A stretch of DNA of 64,000 bases, taken from assembly GCA_001604135.1 (NCBI GenBank), contig LVAT01000022.1, positions 1 through 64,000 on the forward strand. The letters are read 5' to 3'. Shown in pieces: positions 1-7,860 of the stretch. The position numbers and the translations under genes were made by a program. The notes under the pieces are model-generated. The model was given only the letters and a program-made list of their open reading frames with translations. It had not been told where the DNA came from and made no database searches. Position 1 is the stretch's first letter, and each line of letters starts with the position of its first letter. Source of the stretch: Clostridiales bacterium Firm_14. Its GTDB lineage: Bacteria > Bacillota > Clostridia > Saccharofermentanales > Saccharofermentanaceae.

Positions 1-1752
1 ACTTGCATAAGATGTGACATCCTTGCTGATCGTTGTCTCTGTGCCATTCTTGTTGTACGCATAAGAATAACCTACAGAAACATCACTCTGTGCAGCAGAA
101 CCGAAATCGATATATGTCTTGAAATAGATCTCTCCGCCGATTCCGATAACATAGCCTGCTACCTTAGGTAATACTCCCTGCTTAAGCTTAATATAGTCGC
201 CTGATACATAAGCAATGTAGCCATCGTGATTGCTGATAAAGCTGTTCATGGAATATGTAGCATTGCTGATATCAAAGAAGTTGTTATTAATTTCTGCACC
301 GGCAAATACTAACTTTGCTGAAGCATCAAGATTGCCGACAACATGGATAGTAGTTTTATCATAGAAGAAAATGTCTGCTTTCTTGGAATCCTCAGAACAG
401 TTATTGCCATAAATCTGGGGATTGCCGCTCATTTCAATATAAGGGTTTCTCTTGATCTTAGAAATAAAGAGTGCACCACCGGCCTCGCCAGTGCCACCTG
501 TAGCTGTATTATCCGTGATGACACCACCGGTCATATAGAAATTGCATCTTAAGATTCTGACAGCACTGCCGGCTTTCGCGCTGTTTCCGGAAAGCTCTCC
601 GCCTTCGATCCTAACAGTCGAAACAAGGTTCATTCCATTTACTGTAGTACCGTTAGATGCAGCATGGCCTGCAATAGCACCACCGGCTACTTTTGCTGAG
701 CAATTAGTAATCTTTCCGCTCTTCATTGTGAAGAAGGAACCATTGGATACATGAATTGCACCACCTTCATCTTCAGCATGAAAGTTGCTGATCGTAACCT
801 TCTCAAGAATAACTTCGCTGCTGTTCCTGATCAAGATACAACCGCCTCTGTTAGCGTTTGTTCCGGTCGTTAAACCGGTTGCGTTATTATTGCAGCTGAT
901 CCAAACATCTGTATTACCCTTTGTAGTATTTGTTGCCGTGATCTTACCAGGTGTGCTGGAAGAATCCGTAATAGTCAGCTTTACAGCTGCTGAAACAGAA
1001 GTACCGTTGGTCGCTCCTACAATAAACAAACCTGTTGTACCGGTATATGTAAGGTTATAACCATTAAGATCGAGAGTGATTACAGCACCATCAACATTAA
1101 AGATAGTTGTTTCAGAAACAGAGATAGGTTCAACAAGCTTATATGTACCGGATTCTACAGGCAGCTTGCCAACATTATTATCAATGTAATCCTGATCGAT
1201 CTCAACGATGCCAGACCTCGTGAGGCCTTTAGAAGGCTCGACATTTTTGTCGTCTTCCTTATCGACTTCATTTTTCAGAGAAACTTTGTCAGCAGGCTCT
1301 TTTTCAGCAGAATCTTTGTCAACGGAATCCTTGTCATTAGGCTTTTTGTCAGCATCATTGACATCGTTCTCCTGACCATCTTCCTGCTGGACAACATCTG
1401 GTTGATCATTTACTGGTTGATCATTTACTGGTTGATCATTTACAGTTGGGACATCTTCCGGTTGAGCATCTGCTGCCAGATTATCATCTCCATCATTTCC
1501 CGGAACTGAACCTGCAACTGAACCTGTATCCGCAGATGCTCCAGCCTCATCAGATGCATTTCCTGAGACAGGAACGGTGTACTGACTCTGTGATTGAGGT
1601 AAACTGCCAGCCGCTTGAGGTTCATCCCCGGCAGCTTCTTCAGCAGCAACTTGTGGAATATCTGTTTCATCCGCAAATACATTAGCAGAGAACATGCCGA
1701 AGATCATAGCCATTGCACAGAATGCTGCAATTGTTTTTGTAAATCCCTTCAC
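1..1752 (-). CDS. Secreted beta-helix-type surface protein, C-terminus beyond window
   Basis: The frame is open from 1752 to base 1 (584 codons), so the 3' end lies outside. I chose GTG at 1750-1752 because GGAGGG (plus 1760-1765) sits 7 nt before it; the in-frame ATG at 1765-1767 overlaps that site and has none of its own. The protein opens with a signal peptide (KGFTKTIAAFCAMAMIFGMF...VFA), then an acidic, Gln/Asp/Lys-rich linker of about 150 residues containing three VNDQP repeats. After that come short beta-strand rungs with GGAI/GGAL turns (EDEGGAIHVSNG, KVAGGAIAGH, GEAGGALFI), typical of right-handed parallel beta-helix adhesins or polysaccharide-active proteins. I cannot assign a ligand or enzyme activity. 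It is probably exported and wall-associated. Confidence 0.8.
   Translation of the reverse strand, partial: MKGFTKTIAAFCAMAMIFGMFSANVFADETDIPQVAAEEAAGDEPQAAGSLPQSQSQYTVPVSGNASDEAGASADTGSVAGSVPGNDGDDNLAADAQPEDVPTVNDQPVNDQPVNDQPDVVQQEDGQENDVNDADKKPNDKDSVDKDSAEKEPADKVSLKNEVDKEDDKNVEPSKGLTRSGIVEIDQDYIDNNVGKLPVESGTYKLVEPISVSETTIFNVDGAVITLDLNGYNLTYTGTTGLFIVGATNGTSVSAAVKLTITDSSSTPGKITATNTTKGNTDVWISCNNNATGLTTGTNANRGGCILIRNSSEVILEKVTISNFHAEDEGGAIHVSNGSFFTMKSGKITNCSAKVAGGAIAGHAASNGTTVNGMNLVSTVRIEGGELSGNSAKAGSAVRILRCNFYMTGGVITDNTATGGTGEAGGALFISKIKRNPYIEMSGNPQIYGNNCSEDSKKADIFFYDKTTIHVVGNLDASAKLVFAGAEINNNFFDISNATYSMNSFISNHDGYIAYVSGDYIKLKQGVLPKVAGYVIGIGGEIYFKTYIDFGSAAQSDVSVGYSYAYNKNGTETTISKDVTSYAS
1399..1444. 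repeat. 15-bp tandem repeat, three copies, inside the surface-protein gene
   Basis: GTTGATCATTTACTG recurs at 1401, 1416 and 1431 and codes VNDQP three times on the minus strand. It lies in the low-complexity linker between signal peptide and beta-helix and may vary in copy number by slippage. Confidence 0.85.
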
Positions 1753-1801
1753 TCTAGTGCCCTCCATAAAAAGAATTTCACTTTTGGTTAAAATTACACA
1801 T

Positions 1802-1839
1802 CTCTAACGATATAATTATACATCAAATATCGTTTAGAG
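1802..1839 (-). promoter_or_regulatory. Inverted repeat over a TATAAT box upstream of the surface-protein gene
   Basis: Arms CTCTAACGATAT (1802-1813) and ATATCGTTTAGAG (1827-1839) pair with one bulged base around 13 nt. A minus-strand TATAAT lies in the middle (plus 1815-1820). This arrangement suits an operator over the -10 box. A convincing -35 is not visible. Confidence 0.45.
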
Positions 1840-1900
1840 TTCACATTTGAAACACAATTATTAACAAATCGGCAAAAAAATGCTCGATTAAAACAAAGAA

Positions 1901-3217
1901 TCACCCAAAGATGACAAAAATAATTTCCTTTTCTGCCCTTACGACAGTTCCTTTGACGATATCGCCACGCGAGAACTTATCCTTTTCGACTTCAGCAAAA
2001 GCTCTGACATAGTTCCCGGTATAGCCTTCAGCTATGGTCCTGCCGTCCTTCTCTTCGATCTTTTCTATGAGGATCTCAGTTTCTTTGCCTGTCATGGAAG
2101 AGGCGAACTCTGAAGCCAGCTCATCAGAGACTTCGATAAGCCTCTTTGCGCGGGCCTTGCGGATGCTCATGTCCATCTGGGGCATATCAGCGGCCTTCGT
2201 ACCTTCCCTTTCCGAGTACGGGAAAACATGGATCTTCGCAAACCCGAGCTTCTTTGCATATTCGATCGTCTCGGCAAATTCCTCTCCGGTCTCACCGGGA
2301 AAACCCGTGATAATGTCCGTCGTAAGAGACATGTCAGGGAATTCGGCTCTTAGAGCATTTACCCTGTCTTCATATTCAGCCGTGGTGTATTTCCTGTTCA
2401 TGCGCTTTAAGACAGTATCCGATCCTGACTGGAGCGAGAGATGGAAGTGCGGACACAAATGCTTAAGTTCCTTAAGACCGCTAATAAATTCAGGCGTCAT
2501 GGACTTGGGCTCAAGAGAGCCGAGCCTTAATCTCTCAAGTCCTTCTATGGAATCGATCTTTTTAAGGAGCTCTAAGAGCGCTGATATATCTTCACCCCGG
2601 TCTTTGCCGTAAGAACAGAGGTGGATGCCTGATACGATGATCTCCTTAAAGCCGCTTGATACAAGGAATTCGGCTTCCTTCAGGCATGACTCTTCGCTCC
2701 TGCTTACGACTCTTCCCCTTGCATAAGGGATGACGCAGTAAGTGCAGAAATTGTTGCAGCCGTCTTCGATCTTTATAAAGGCCCTTGTGCCTTCAGGCGA
2801 TAAGACTGTTCCGAAATCGTGGTACTCGTCTTTCTTGCTGACTTCAGGTCTTACATGGGACGCACTGTGGGTAAGTTCCTTTCCGCGGTGCGCGAAAAAC
2901 TCCTCTACCCTTGTAACCACGGTGTTCTTGTCCCTTGTACCGATCACGATATCAGCCGGCACTTCACCGTTCTTAAGCTCTGAAGCGCACCCCATCGCAA
3001 CGATGACGGCATCAGGGTTATTCTTGGCCATTCTCCTTAACATCTGGGATGACTTTCTGTCGGCTTCACCGGTTACCGAACAGGTGTTGACGATGCAGAC
3101 GTCGGCCTCTTCGGGGGTGTCCACATTTTCGTGCCCATTATCAAGAAACAGACGCCTTGCGGCATCTGTCTCATATTGATTAACTCTGCATCCTAATGTA
3201 AGGAAATATACTTTCAT
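1901..3217 (-). CDS. mtaB: tRNA t6A37 methylthiotransferase MtaB
   Basis: 438 residues, the usual length. It is a radical-SAM enzyme that converts t6A37 of ANN-decoding tRNAs to ms2t6A. The N-terminal UPF0004 domain carries the auxiliary cluster cysteines C10 (LGCRVNQYETD), C46 (VNTCSVTG) and C77 (MGCASE). The SAM cluster motif CNNFCTYC supplies C154, C158 and C161. The C-terminal TRAM-like domain ends near 435. CRVNQYE at the N-terminus favours MtaB over MiaB or RimO. Its ATG shares one base with the aspS stop (TAATG), so it is translationally coupled to aspS and probably under the same T-box. Confidence 0.93.
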   Translation of the reverse strand: MKVYFLTLGCRVNQYETDAARRLFLDNGHENVDTPEEADVCIVNTCSVTGEADRKSSQMLRRMAKNNPDAVIVAMGCASELKNGEVPADIVIGTRDKNTVVTRVEEFFAHRGKELTHSASHVRPEVSKKDEYHDFGTVLSPEGTRAFIKIEDGCNNFCTYCVIPYARGRVVSRSEESCLKEAEFLVSSGFKEIIVSGIHLCSYGKDRGEDISALLELLKKIDSIEGLERLRLGSLEPKSMTPEFISGLKELKHLCPHFHLSLQSGSDTVLKRMNRKYTTAEYEDRVNALRAEFPDMSLTTDIITGFPGETGEEFAETIEYAKKLGFAKIHVFPYSEREGTKAADMPQMDMSIRKARAKRLIEVSDELASEFASSMTGKETEILIEKIEEKDGRTIAEGYTGNYVRAFAEVEKDKFSRGDIVKGTVVRAEKEIIFVIFG

Positions 3218-4965
3218 TACTGTCTGATCTTGATGTGTGTCTCACGGAGCTGCTGCTCTGTTACTTCGCCAGGAGCGCCGCAGAGAAGATCCTGTGCATT
3301 GCCATTCATAGGGAATGCGATGACTTCTCTTATGTTCTCTTCGCCGCGGAGGATCATGATCATACGGTCAACGCCGGGAGCCATTCCTGCGTGCGGCGGC
3401 GCGCCAAACTGGAATGCGCCGTAGAGCGCGCCGAACTTGGTCTTGAGCTCATCTTCGGAGTATCCTGCGATCTCAAAGGCCTTCTTCATGATCTCAAGGT
3501 CGTGGTTTCTGACTGCGCCGGATGAGAGCTCGATACCGTTGCATACGATGTCGTACTGGTAAGCGAGGATCTCTTCAGGCTTCTTTGTATTGAGTGCTTC
3601 AAGGCCACCCTGAGGCATGGAGAAAGGATTGTGAGTGAAGATATACTTCTTTGTCTCTGTATCCCATTCGTACATAGGGAAGTCGTTGACGAAGCAGAAT
3701 CTGAAAGCGTTCTTCTCGATAAGGTCGAGACGTGCGCCAAGCTCATTTCTGATCTTGCCTGCGCACTCATTTGCACGCGCCTCATTATCAGCGATGAAGA
3801 AGATCGTATCGCCTGCCTGAAGGCCTGCAAGATCCTTAAGTTCAGCCTTCATGTCATCAGGGATGAACTTGTCGATAGGTCCCTTGTAGCTCATGTCTTC
3901 GAGGACTTCGAGGTAGCCAAGACCGCCCATTCCGAGGTCGTCCTGAGCGAACTTTAACATCTTCTCGTGCTGGCCCTTGGAGAGCTTGGCGTGAACGTTG
4001 ATAGCACGAACTGTCTTGCCATGGAATGCCTTGAATGTGCATCTTGAGAAGAACTCTGTAACGTCCTTGATGCGGAGCGGGTTTCTGAGGTCGGGCTTGT
4101 CGGAGCCGAACTCTTCCATGGCCTGCTTATAAGAGATGACCGGATAAGGTGCTGCAGTTACCTGTGCGCCCTCGGGTGCGAACTTCTCAAATGTTGCAGT
4201 GAGGACTTCCTCGCCTGCTCTGAAGACGTCTTCCTGTGTGGAGAAAGCCATCTCGAAGTCTAACTGGTAGAACTCTCCCGGGCTTCTGTCTGCTCTTGCA
4301 TCCTCATCTCTGAAACAGGGAGCGATCTGGAAATACTTATCGAATCCGGAAACCATCAGGAGCTGCTTGAACTGCTGAGGTGCCTGCGGAAGCGCATAGA
4401 ACTTGCCCTTCCACTTTCTGGAAGGAACGATATAGTCTCTTGCACCCTCAGGTGAAGAGCTTGTAAGAATAGGAGTCTGGATTTCCAAAAAGCCCATCTC
4501 AGTCATCTTCTGTCTCAAGAAAGCGATAACATTGGATCTGAAGATGATGTTGTCCTTAACCTTCTGGTTACGGAGGTCGAGATAACGGTACTTAAGTCTT
4601 ACGTCCTCTCTGATCTCCTTTGATGTCATGATCTCGAAAGGAAGCTGGCTGTATACTTTACCAAGAACATCAACTGAATGAGCCTCAAGTTCAATGGTAC
4701 CTGTAGCGATCTTGGGGTTATATGTCTCTTCGTCTCTGTGCTCGATCTTACCCTGAATGGAGATGCACTCTTCCTTAACGAGTCCGTCAAGAAGTGATGT
4801 GTCACGCATGACGACCTGAAGTGTGCCGTACATGTCTCTCAAGTCGATGAAAGATACGCCGCCGTGGTCTCTGATGTTCTCGATCCAGCCGCATACTCTG
4901 AGTTCGGTTCCAACGTCCTTCTCAGACAAAGAGCTGATGATCCTGTCTCTGTACTGGTTTGCCAT
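3217..4965 (-). CDS. aspS: Aspartyl-tRNA synthetase
   Basis: 582 residues from MANQYRDRIIS, a normal bacterial AspRS. Order: N-terminal OB-fold anticodon domain (CGWIENIRDHGGVSFIDLRD), class II core with motif 2 near FRDEDARADRSPGEFYQLD, a GAD-like insertion around 290-420, and motif 3 GMAPGVDRMIMILRG near the C-terminus. AAGGA 7 nt before the ATG at 4963-4965 fixes the start. The reading frame continues upstream, but that extension is the T-box leader and not protein. It charges tRNA-Asp, or tRNA-Asp and tRNA-Asn if non-discriminating, which I cannot decide from sequence. It heads an aspS-mtaB operon. Confidence 0.95.
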   Translation of the reverse strand: MANQYRDRIISSLSEKDVGTELRVCGWIENIRDHGGVSFIDLRDMYGTLQVVMRDTSLLDGLVKEECISIQGKIEHRDEETYNPKIATGTIELEAHSVDVLGKVYSQLPFEIMTSKEIREDVRLKYRYLDLRNQKVKDNIIFRSNVIAFLRQKMTEMGFLEIQTPILTSSSPEGARDYIVPSRKWKGKFYALPQAPQQFKQLLMVSGFDKYFQIAPCFRDEDARADRSPGEFYQLDFEMAFSTQEDVFRAGEEVLTATFEKFAPEGAQVTAAPYPVISYKQAMEEFGSDKPDLRNPLRIKDVTEFFSRCTFKAFHGKTVRAINVHAKLSKGQHEKMLKFAQDDLGMGGLGYLEVLEDMSYKGPIDKFIPDDMKAELKDLAGLQAGDTIFFIADNEARANECAGKIRNELGARLDLIEKNAFRFCFVNDFPMYEWDTETKKYIFTHNPFSMPQGGLEALNTKKPEEILAYQYDIVCNGIELSSGAVRNHDLEIMKKAFEIAGYSEDELKTKFGALYGAFQFGAPPHAGMAPGVDRMIMILRGEENIREVIAFPMNGNAQDLLCGAPGEVTEQQLRETHIKIRQ

Positions 4966-4990
4966 ATTCAAATCCTTTCTTCGGGGAAAC

Positions 4991-5031
4991 AAAAAACGCC
5001 CCGAACTTAAATCTCCTTTAAGTTCAGGACG
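4991..5031 (-). terminator. T-box regulated intrinsic terminator in the aspS leader
   Basis: A 15-bp hairpin with G-U pairs (loop GGAGA, plus about 4997-5031) is followed by TTTTTT on the minus strand (plus 4991-4996). It lies between the T-box sequence and the aspS ribosome site, so it is the conditional terminator. Confidence 0.9.
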
Positions 5032-5215
5032 AACAATACATGTCCGCGGTGCCACCTGATTTACTTCGCTAAAAAACGCGAAATCGCTTTATGCCGGTAT
5101 GCTGTTAGAGTTGTTATTCGTCAGTGGCCTCTTTCCGCTCTGCCTTACAGCCCGGGGGCAAAGCTCTCTGTAGGCGACATACCACGACTACTGGGTCTCC
5201 GTCATCGCAATTAAC
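4991..5215 (-). promoter_or_regulatory. T-box leader, Asp specifier, controlling aspS-mtaB
   Basis: The minus strand carries the conserved T-box core GGTGGCACCGCGGA (around 5042-5055) just before the terminator. The Stem I landmark ACAGAGAGC and a G-rich partner lie around 5140-5175. The candidate specifier GAC (plus 5120-5122, context CTGACGAA) is an Asp codon and matches the downstream aspS. Known mechanism: uncharged tRNA pairs with the T-box and stabilises the antiterminator. Confidence 0.92.
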
Positions 5216-5221
5216 GAGGCA

Positions 5222-5251
5222 ATAGTACATCATTGCCTCGTCCATTGTCAA
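5222..5251 (-). promoter_or_regulatory. Promoter of the aspS T-box transcript
   Basis: TTGACA (plus 5246-5251), an 18-bp spacer and TACTAT (plus 5222-5227) on the minus strand. The promoter is embedded in a perfect inverted repeat, ACGAGGCAAT / ATTGCCTCGT (5215-5242), which may be an operator or a residual rnr 3' hairpin. Confidence 0.75.
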
Positions 5252-5279
5252 CTTTGTTCTATAGGTAAAATGCCGAAAA

Positions 5280-7361
5280 TCAGCGTCTTCCTCTTGCAGG
5301 TCCCCTGCCCGATCTTCCCTTTCTCGGCTTGCCGACGAATCCGCCGGTGCCTGAGGGCTTTCTCACAGGCGCAGCTGCCCTGCTCTTCGTGGCGCCGCGT
5401 CTTACCTTAGCAGCACTCGCTTTGCCCTTCCTGCCCTTCTTTACGGGCGGTCTCGCGCCGCCCCTGTCGGTTCTCTCTTCTTCGAATCCGTACTCGAAAG
5501 AAAAATCGATCTTGTTCTCTTCAGTATCGACCTTCTCGACCACGATCGTAACAGGCATTCCGATCGACAATATCTTGCCGCCGTGAGCTCCGATCGCCCT
5601 GTATGTCCTGTCATCGAAGAAATAGTGGTCTCTTAATGTCCTGAACGGAACGAAGCCTTCGACGGTATTTTCGAGCCTTACAAAAACACCTGCTTCAATG
5701 ATCGAAGAGATGACGCCGTCGTAATGCTCGCCGATCTTATCAGCCATGTATTCGCAGATCTTGATATTGTCTGAAGCGCGCTCTGCGTCAACCGCATTTC
5801 GCTCCATGTCAGACGAGTGCTCCGCAGCGTTATCGACGAGGCCCGCAAAATGGCTTCTGGAATTCTCGCCATGCAGATAGCTCTTGATGATCCTGTGGAT
5901 ATAGAGGTCCGGATAACGCCTGATAGGTGAAGTGAAGTGGCAGTAATACTTCGAAGCAAGACCGAAGTGGCCGAGGTTATCAGAACAGTATCTCGCCTTT
6001 GCCATCGACCTTAACAGGAGCTCGTTTAAAGCCGGGAGCGCGGTCTTATCACCGATCGTATCCATGAATCTCTGTACATCCAGCGGCTTGATCCTGCCAA
6101 AGAGTCTTCCCGACGCACCGAAATACCTCGCGATATTCGAAAACCTCGCGATCTTGATCGGATCGGGATCCTCATGCACACGGTAAACAAACGGGTACTT
6201 CAGGTCGAAGAACTTCTTGGCGATGAACTCGTTCGCGCAGATCATGAAGGACTCGATGATGCCGTTCGTGAAGTTTATGGGGTAAGGCATGATGTCCTTG
6301 ACCGTGCCGTCGTCATTTAAGATGACCTTAGTCTCAGGCATCTCAAATCCGATCGCGCCCCTTCTCTCACGCATGGACTTCAGGATCTCTGCAAGTTCCT
6401 TCATGGTGATCAGCATCGGAACGATCTCGCCATACTCCTTCTCATCCTCAGGCTTCGGGTCCGTGAGAATCCTGTAGCACTCTGTATAGCTCATTCTCCT
6501 GTCGGACTTTATGACGCTCTCATAGACCTCGCCGCCATAGATTCCGCCCTCCCTGTCGACCAGCATCTCTGCGGTCATCGCGAGTCTGTCGACATTGGGA
6601 TTAAGGCTGCAAAGGCCGTTAGAAAGCTTCGGCGGCAGCATCGGAATAACGCGGTCAACGAGATAAACGGATGTCGCTCTGGAGAAAGCCTCAGCATCGA
6701 GCATCGTGCCTTCCCTTACATAATTCGATACGTCAGCGATATGTACGTAAAGCTTGAAATTGCCGTTCTTAAGCTTCTCAATGGAGATCGCGTCGTCTAA
6801 GTCCTTGGCGTCCTCACCGTCGATCGTGATCGTAAGCAGGTCACGCTTATCACGCCTGCCGCCAGCGATCTCCTTGATTATCAGTTCCGGATCAGGATTT
6901 ACCGGCAGAGGCTCGACTTCTTTTTGCACCGCCTCAGGAAAAGTCTGCGACAGGCCGAACTGCCTTAAGACGGTCATCATCCTGACGTCATTGTTGCCGT
7001 AGTCGCCCAGAACCTCAGTAATGGTGCCTCTTAAGTCACCCTTATCGCCGTTGGGATTCAGAACTTCGCAAACGACGACCATATTAAAAGGCGCGCCGTT
7101 CAAGTGATTCTTGTCGATCTCGATCGCGCCGTAATCAGTGCTCCTGAAAGAAGGATCGGGAATGACGGCAGCCCCTGTAGGCGTCTGTCTCAAAATACCG
7201 ATTACCTGGTTCTTGACCTGCAAAGGTCCTCTCGGTTCCTGGTCAGCCAAAGTCTCAGGAAGATCGTATTTTACTTCCTTCGCCTTGATTACTCTGTTTC
7301 TCTTTTGCTGGCTCTCGCTCATTCTTTCAGCGAAGCCGGATCTTTTCTTCTTGTTTTCCAT
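5280..7361 (-). CDS. rnr: Ribonuclease R
   Basis: 693 residues; a processive 3'-5' hydrolytic exoribonuclease. After a basic N-terminus come cold-shock-like OB folds (about 50-190), then the RNB catalytic domain starting around LTITIDGEDAKDLDDAIS, whose Asp cluster binds Mg2+. An S1 domain follows (YDGVISSIIEAGVFVRLENT, about residues 560-640) and the tail is very basic (GRKGKASAAKVRRG, GRSGRGPARGRR), typical of RNase R. The N-terminal helix-turn-helix of E. coli RNase R is absent, as in many Firmicutes. secG lies directly upstream, a common Firmicutes arrangement; smpB, often next, is not here. Confidence 0.94.
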   Translation of the reverse strand: MENKKKRSGFAERMSESQQKRNRVIKAKEVKYDLPETLADQEPRGPLQVKNQVIGILRQTPTGAAVIPDPSFRSTDYGAIEIDKNHLNGAPFNMVVVCEVLNPNGDKGDLRGTITEVLGDYGNNDVRMMTVLRQFGLSQTFPEAVQKEVEPLPVNPDPELIIKEIAGGRRDKRDLLTITIDGEDAKDLDDAISIEKLKNGNFKLYVHIADVSNYVREGTMLDAEAFSRATSVYLVDRVIPMLPPKLSNGLCSLNPNVDRLAMTAEMLVDREGGIYGGEVYESVIKSDRRMSYTECYRILTDPKPEDEKEYGEIVPMLITMKELAEILKSMRERRGAIGFEMPETKVILNDDGTVKDIMPYPINFTNGIIESFMICANEFIAKKFFDLKYPFVYRVHEDPDPIKIARFSNIARYFGASGRLFGRIKPLDVQRFMDTIGDKTALPALNELLLRSMAKARYCSDNLGHFGLASKYYCHFTSPIRRYPDLYIHRIIKSYLHGENSRSHFAGLVDNAAEHSSDMERNAVDAERASDNIKICEYMADKIGEHYDGVISSIIEAGVFVRLENTVEGFVPFRTLRDHYFFDDRTYRAIGAHGGKILSIGMPVTIVVEKVDTEENKIDFSFEYGFEEERTDRGGARPPVKKGRKGKASAAKVRRGATKSRAAAPVRKPSGTGGFVGKPRKGRSGRGPARGRR

Positions 7362-7442
7362 CTCTTTATTCCTCTTTTCATTTTCTATATCTTACTACAT
7401 GTTTGCGGCGGTGAGCTCGAAAAAAGCAACCGCCCGCAACAT

Positions 7443-7470
7443 AAAAAAGCCGCCTCGCACAGAGACGGCT
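7443..7470 (-). terminator. Intrinsic terminator after secG
   Basis: AGCCGTCTC / GAGGCGGCT stem (plus 7448-7470) followed by TTTTTT on the minus strand. It separates secG from rnr, so rnr depends on read-through or its own start. Confidence 0.88.
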
Positions 7471-7494
7471 TTGAAGTTCATGTTCTTAAGATTC

Positions 7495-7746
7495 TTACCA
7501 AGCCTTTACCATGGAAAGGTAGAGAACGACAGAAACGATCGCGAACAAAATGCAGCAGATAACTGTCCATGTCTTGAGCTGCTCTTCCAATGTTCTGCCC
7601 TTAGCCTTGTTGTAGTATGAGTCGGAAGAACCGCCTGCAACTACGCCGATACCCTGGTCATTACCTTCCTGAACGAGGAAGAGAATGATGATGGCAATTG
7701 CCAGGATTATATCTATAACAGTAAGAACGATATTCAAAGTTGTCAT
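7495..7746 (-). CDS. secG: Preprotein translocase subunit SecG
   Basis: 83 residues from MTTLNIVLTVIDI. Two membrane helices (about 4-25 and 60-80) flank a glycine-rich cytoplasmic loop (GNDQGIGVVAGGSSDSYY), the classic SecG layout. It assists SecYE-SecA protein export. The start at 7744-7746 follows GGGGG 10 nt upstream; longer in-frame starts would add a non-conserved leader and run through the promoter. Confidence 0.93.
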   Translation of the reverse strand: MTTLNIVLTVIDIILAIAIIILFLVQEGNDQGIGVVAGGSSDSYYNKAKGRTLEEQLKTWTVICCILFAIVSVVLYLSMVKAW

Positions 7747-7781
7747 CTGTTCTATGCCCCCTTTAATAGTTAAGCCTATGA

Positions 7782-7810
7782 ATAATAACACATGGCTTTT
7801 ACTTATGCAA
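7782..7810 (-). promoter_or_regulatory. secG promoter
   Basis: TTGCAT (plus 7805-7810), 17-bp spacer, TATTAT (plus 7782-7787) on the minus strand, about 35 nt before the secG start codon. Confidence 0.65.
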
Positions 7811-7816
7811 ACTGCA

Positions 7817-7852
7817 ATTATTGCCATTTTCCGTGGAGAAAACGGCAATAAT
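7817..7852 (-). terminator. Hairpin between the Ca2+ ATPase and secG, weak terminator
   Basis: ATTATTGCC (7817-7825) pairs with GGCAATAAT (7844-7852), extended by TTTTC/GAAAA. No clear U-tract follows, so it may protect the 3' end instead of terminating. Confidence 0.4.
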
Positions 7853-7860
7853 CACATAAT

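Noticed and set aside
4966-5055. N-terminal extension of aspartyl-tRNA synthetase
   Set aside because: The extra codons fall exactly on the T-box sequence and terminator; the ribosome site and family alignment place the start at 4965.
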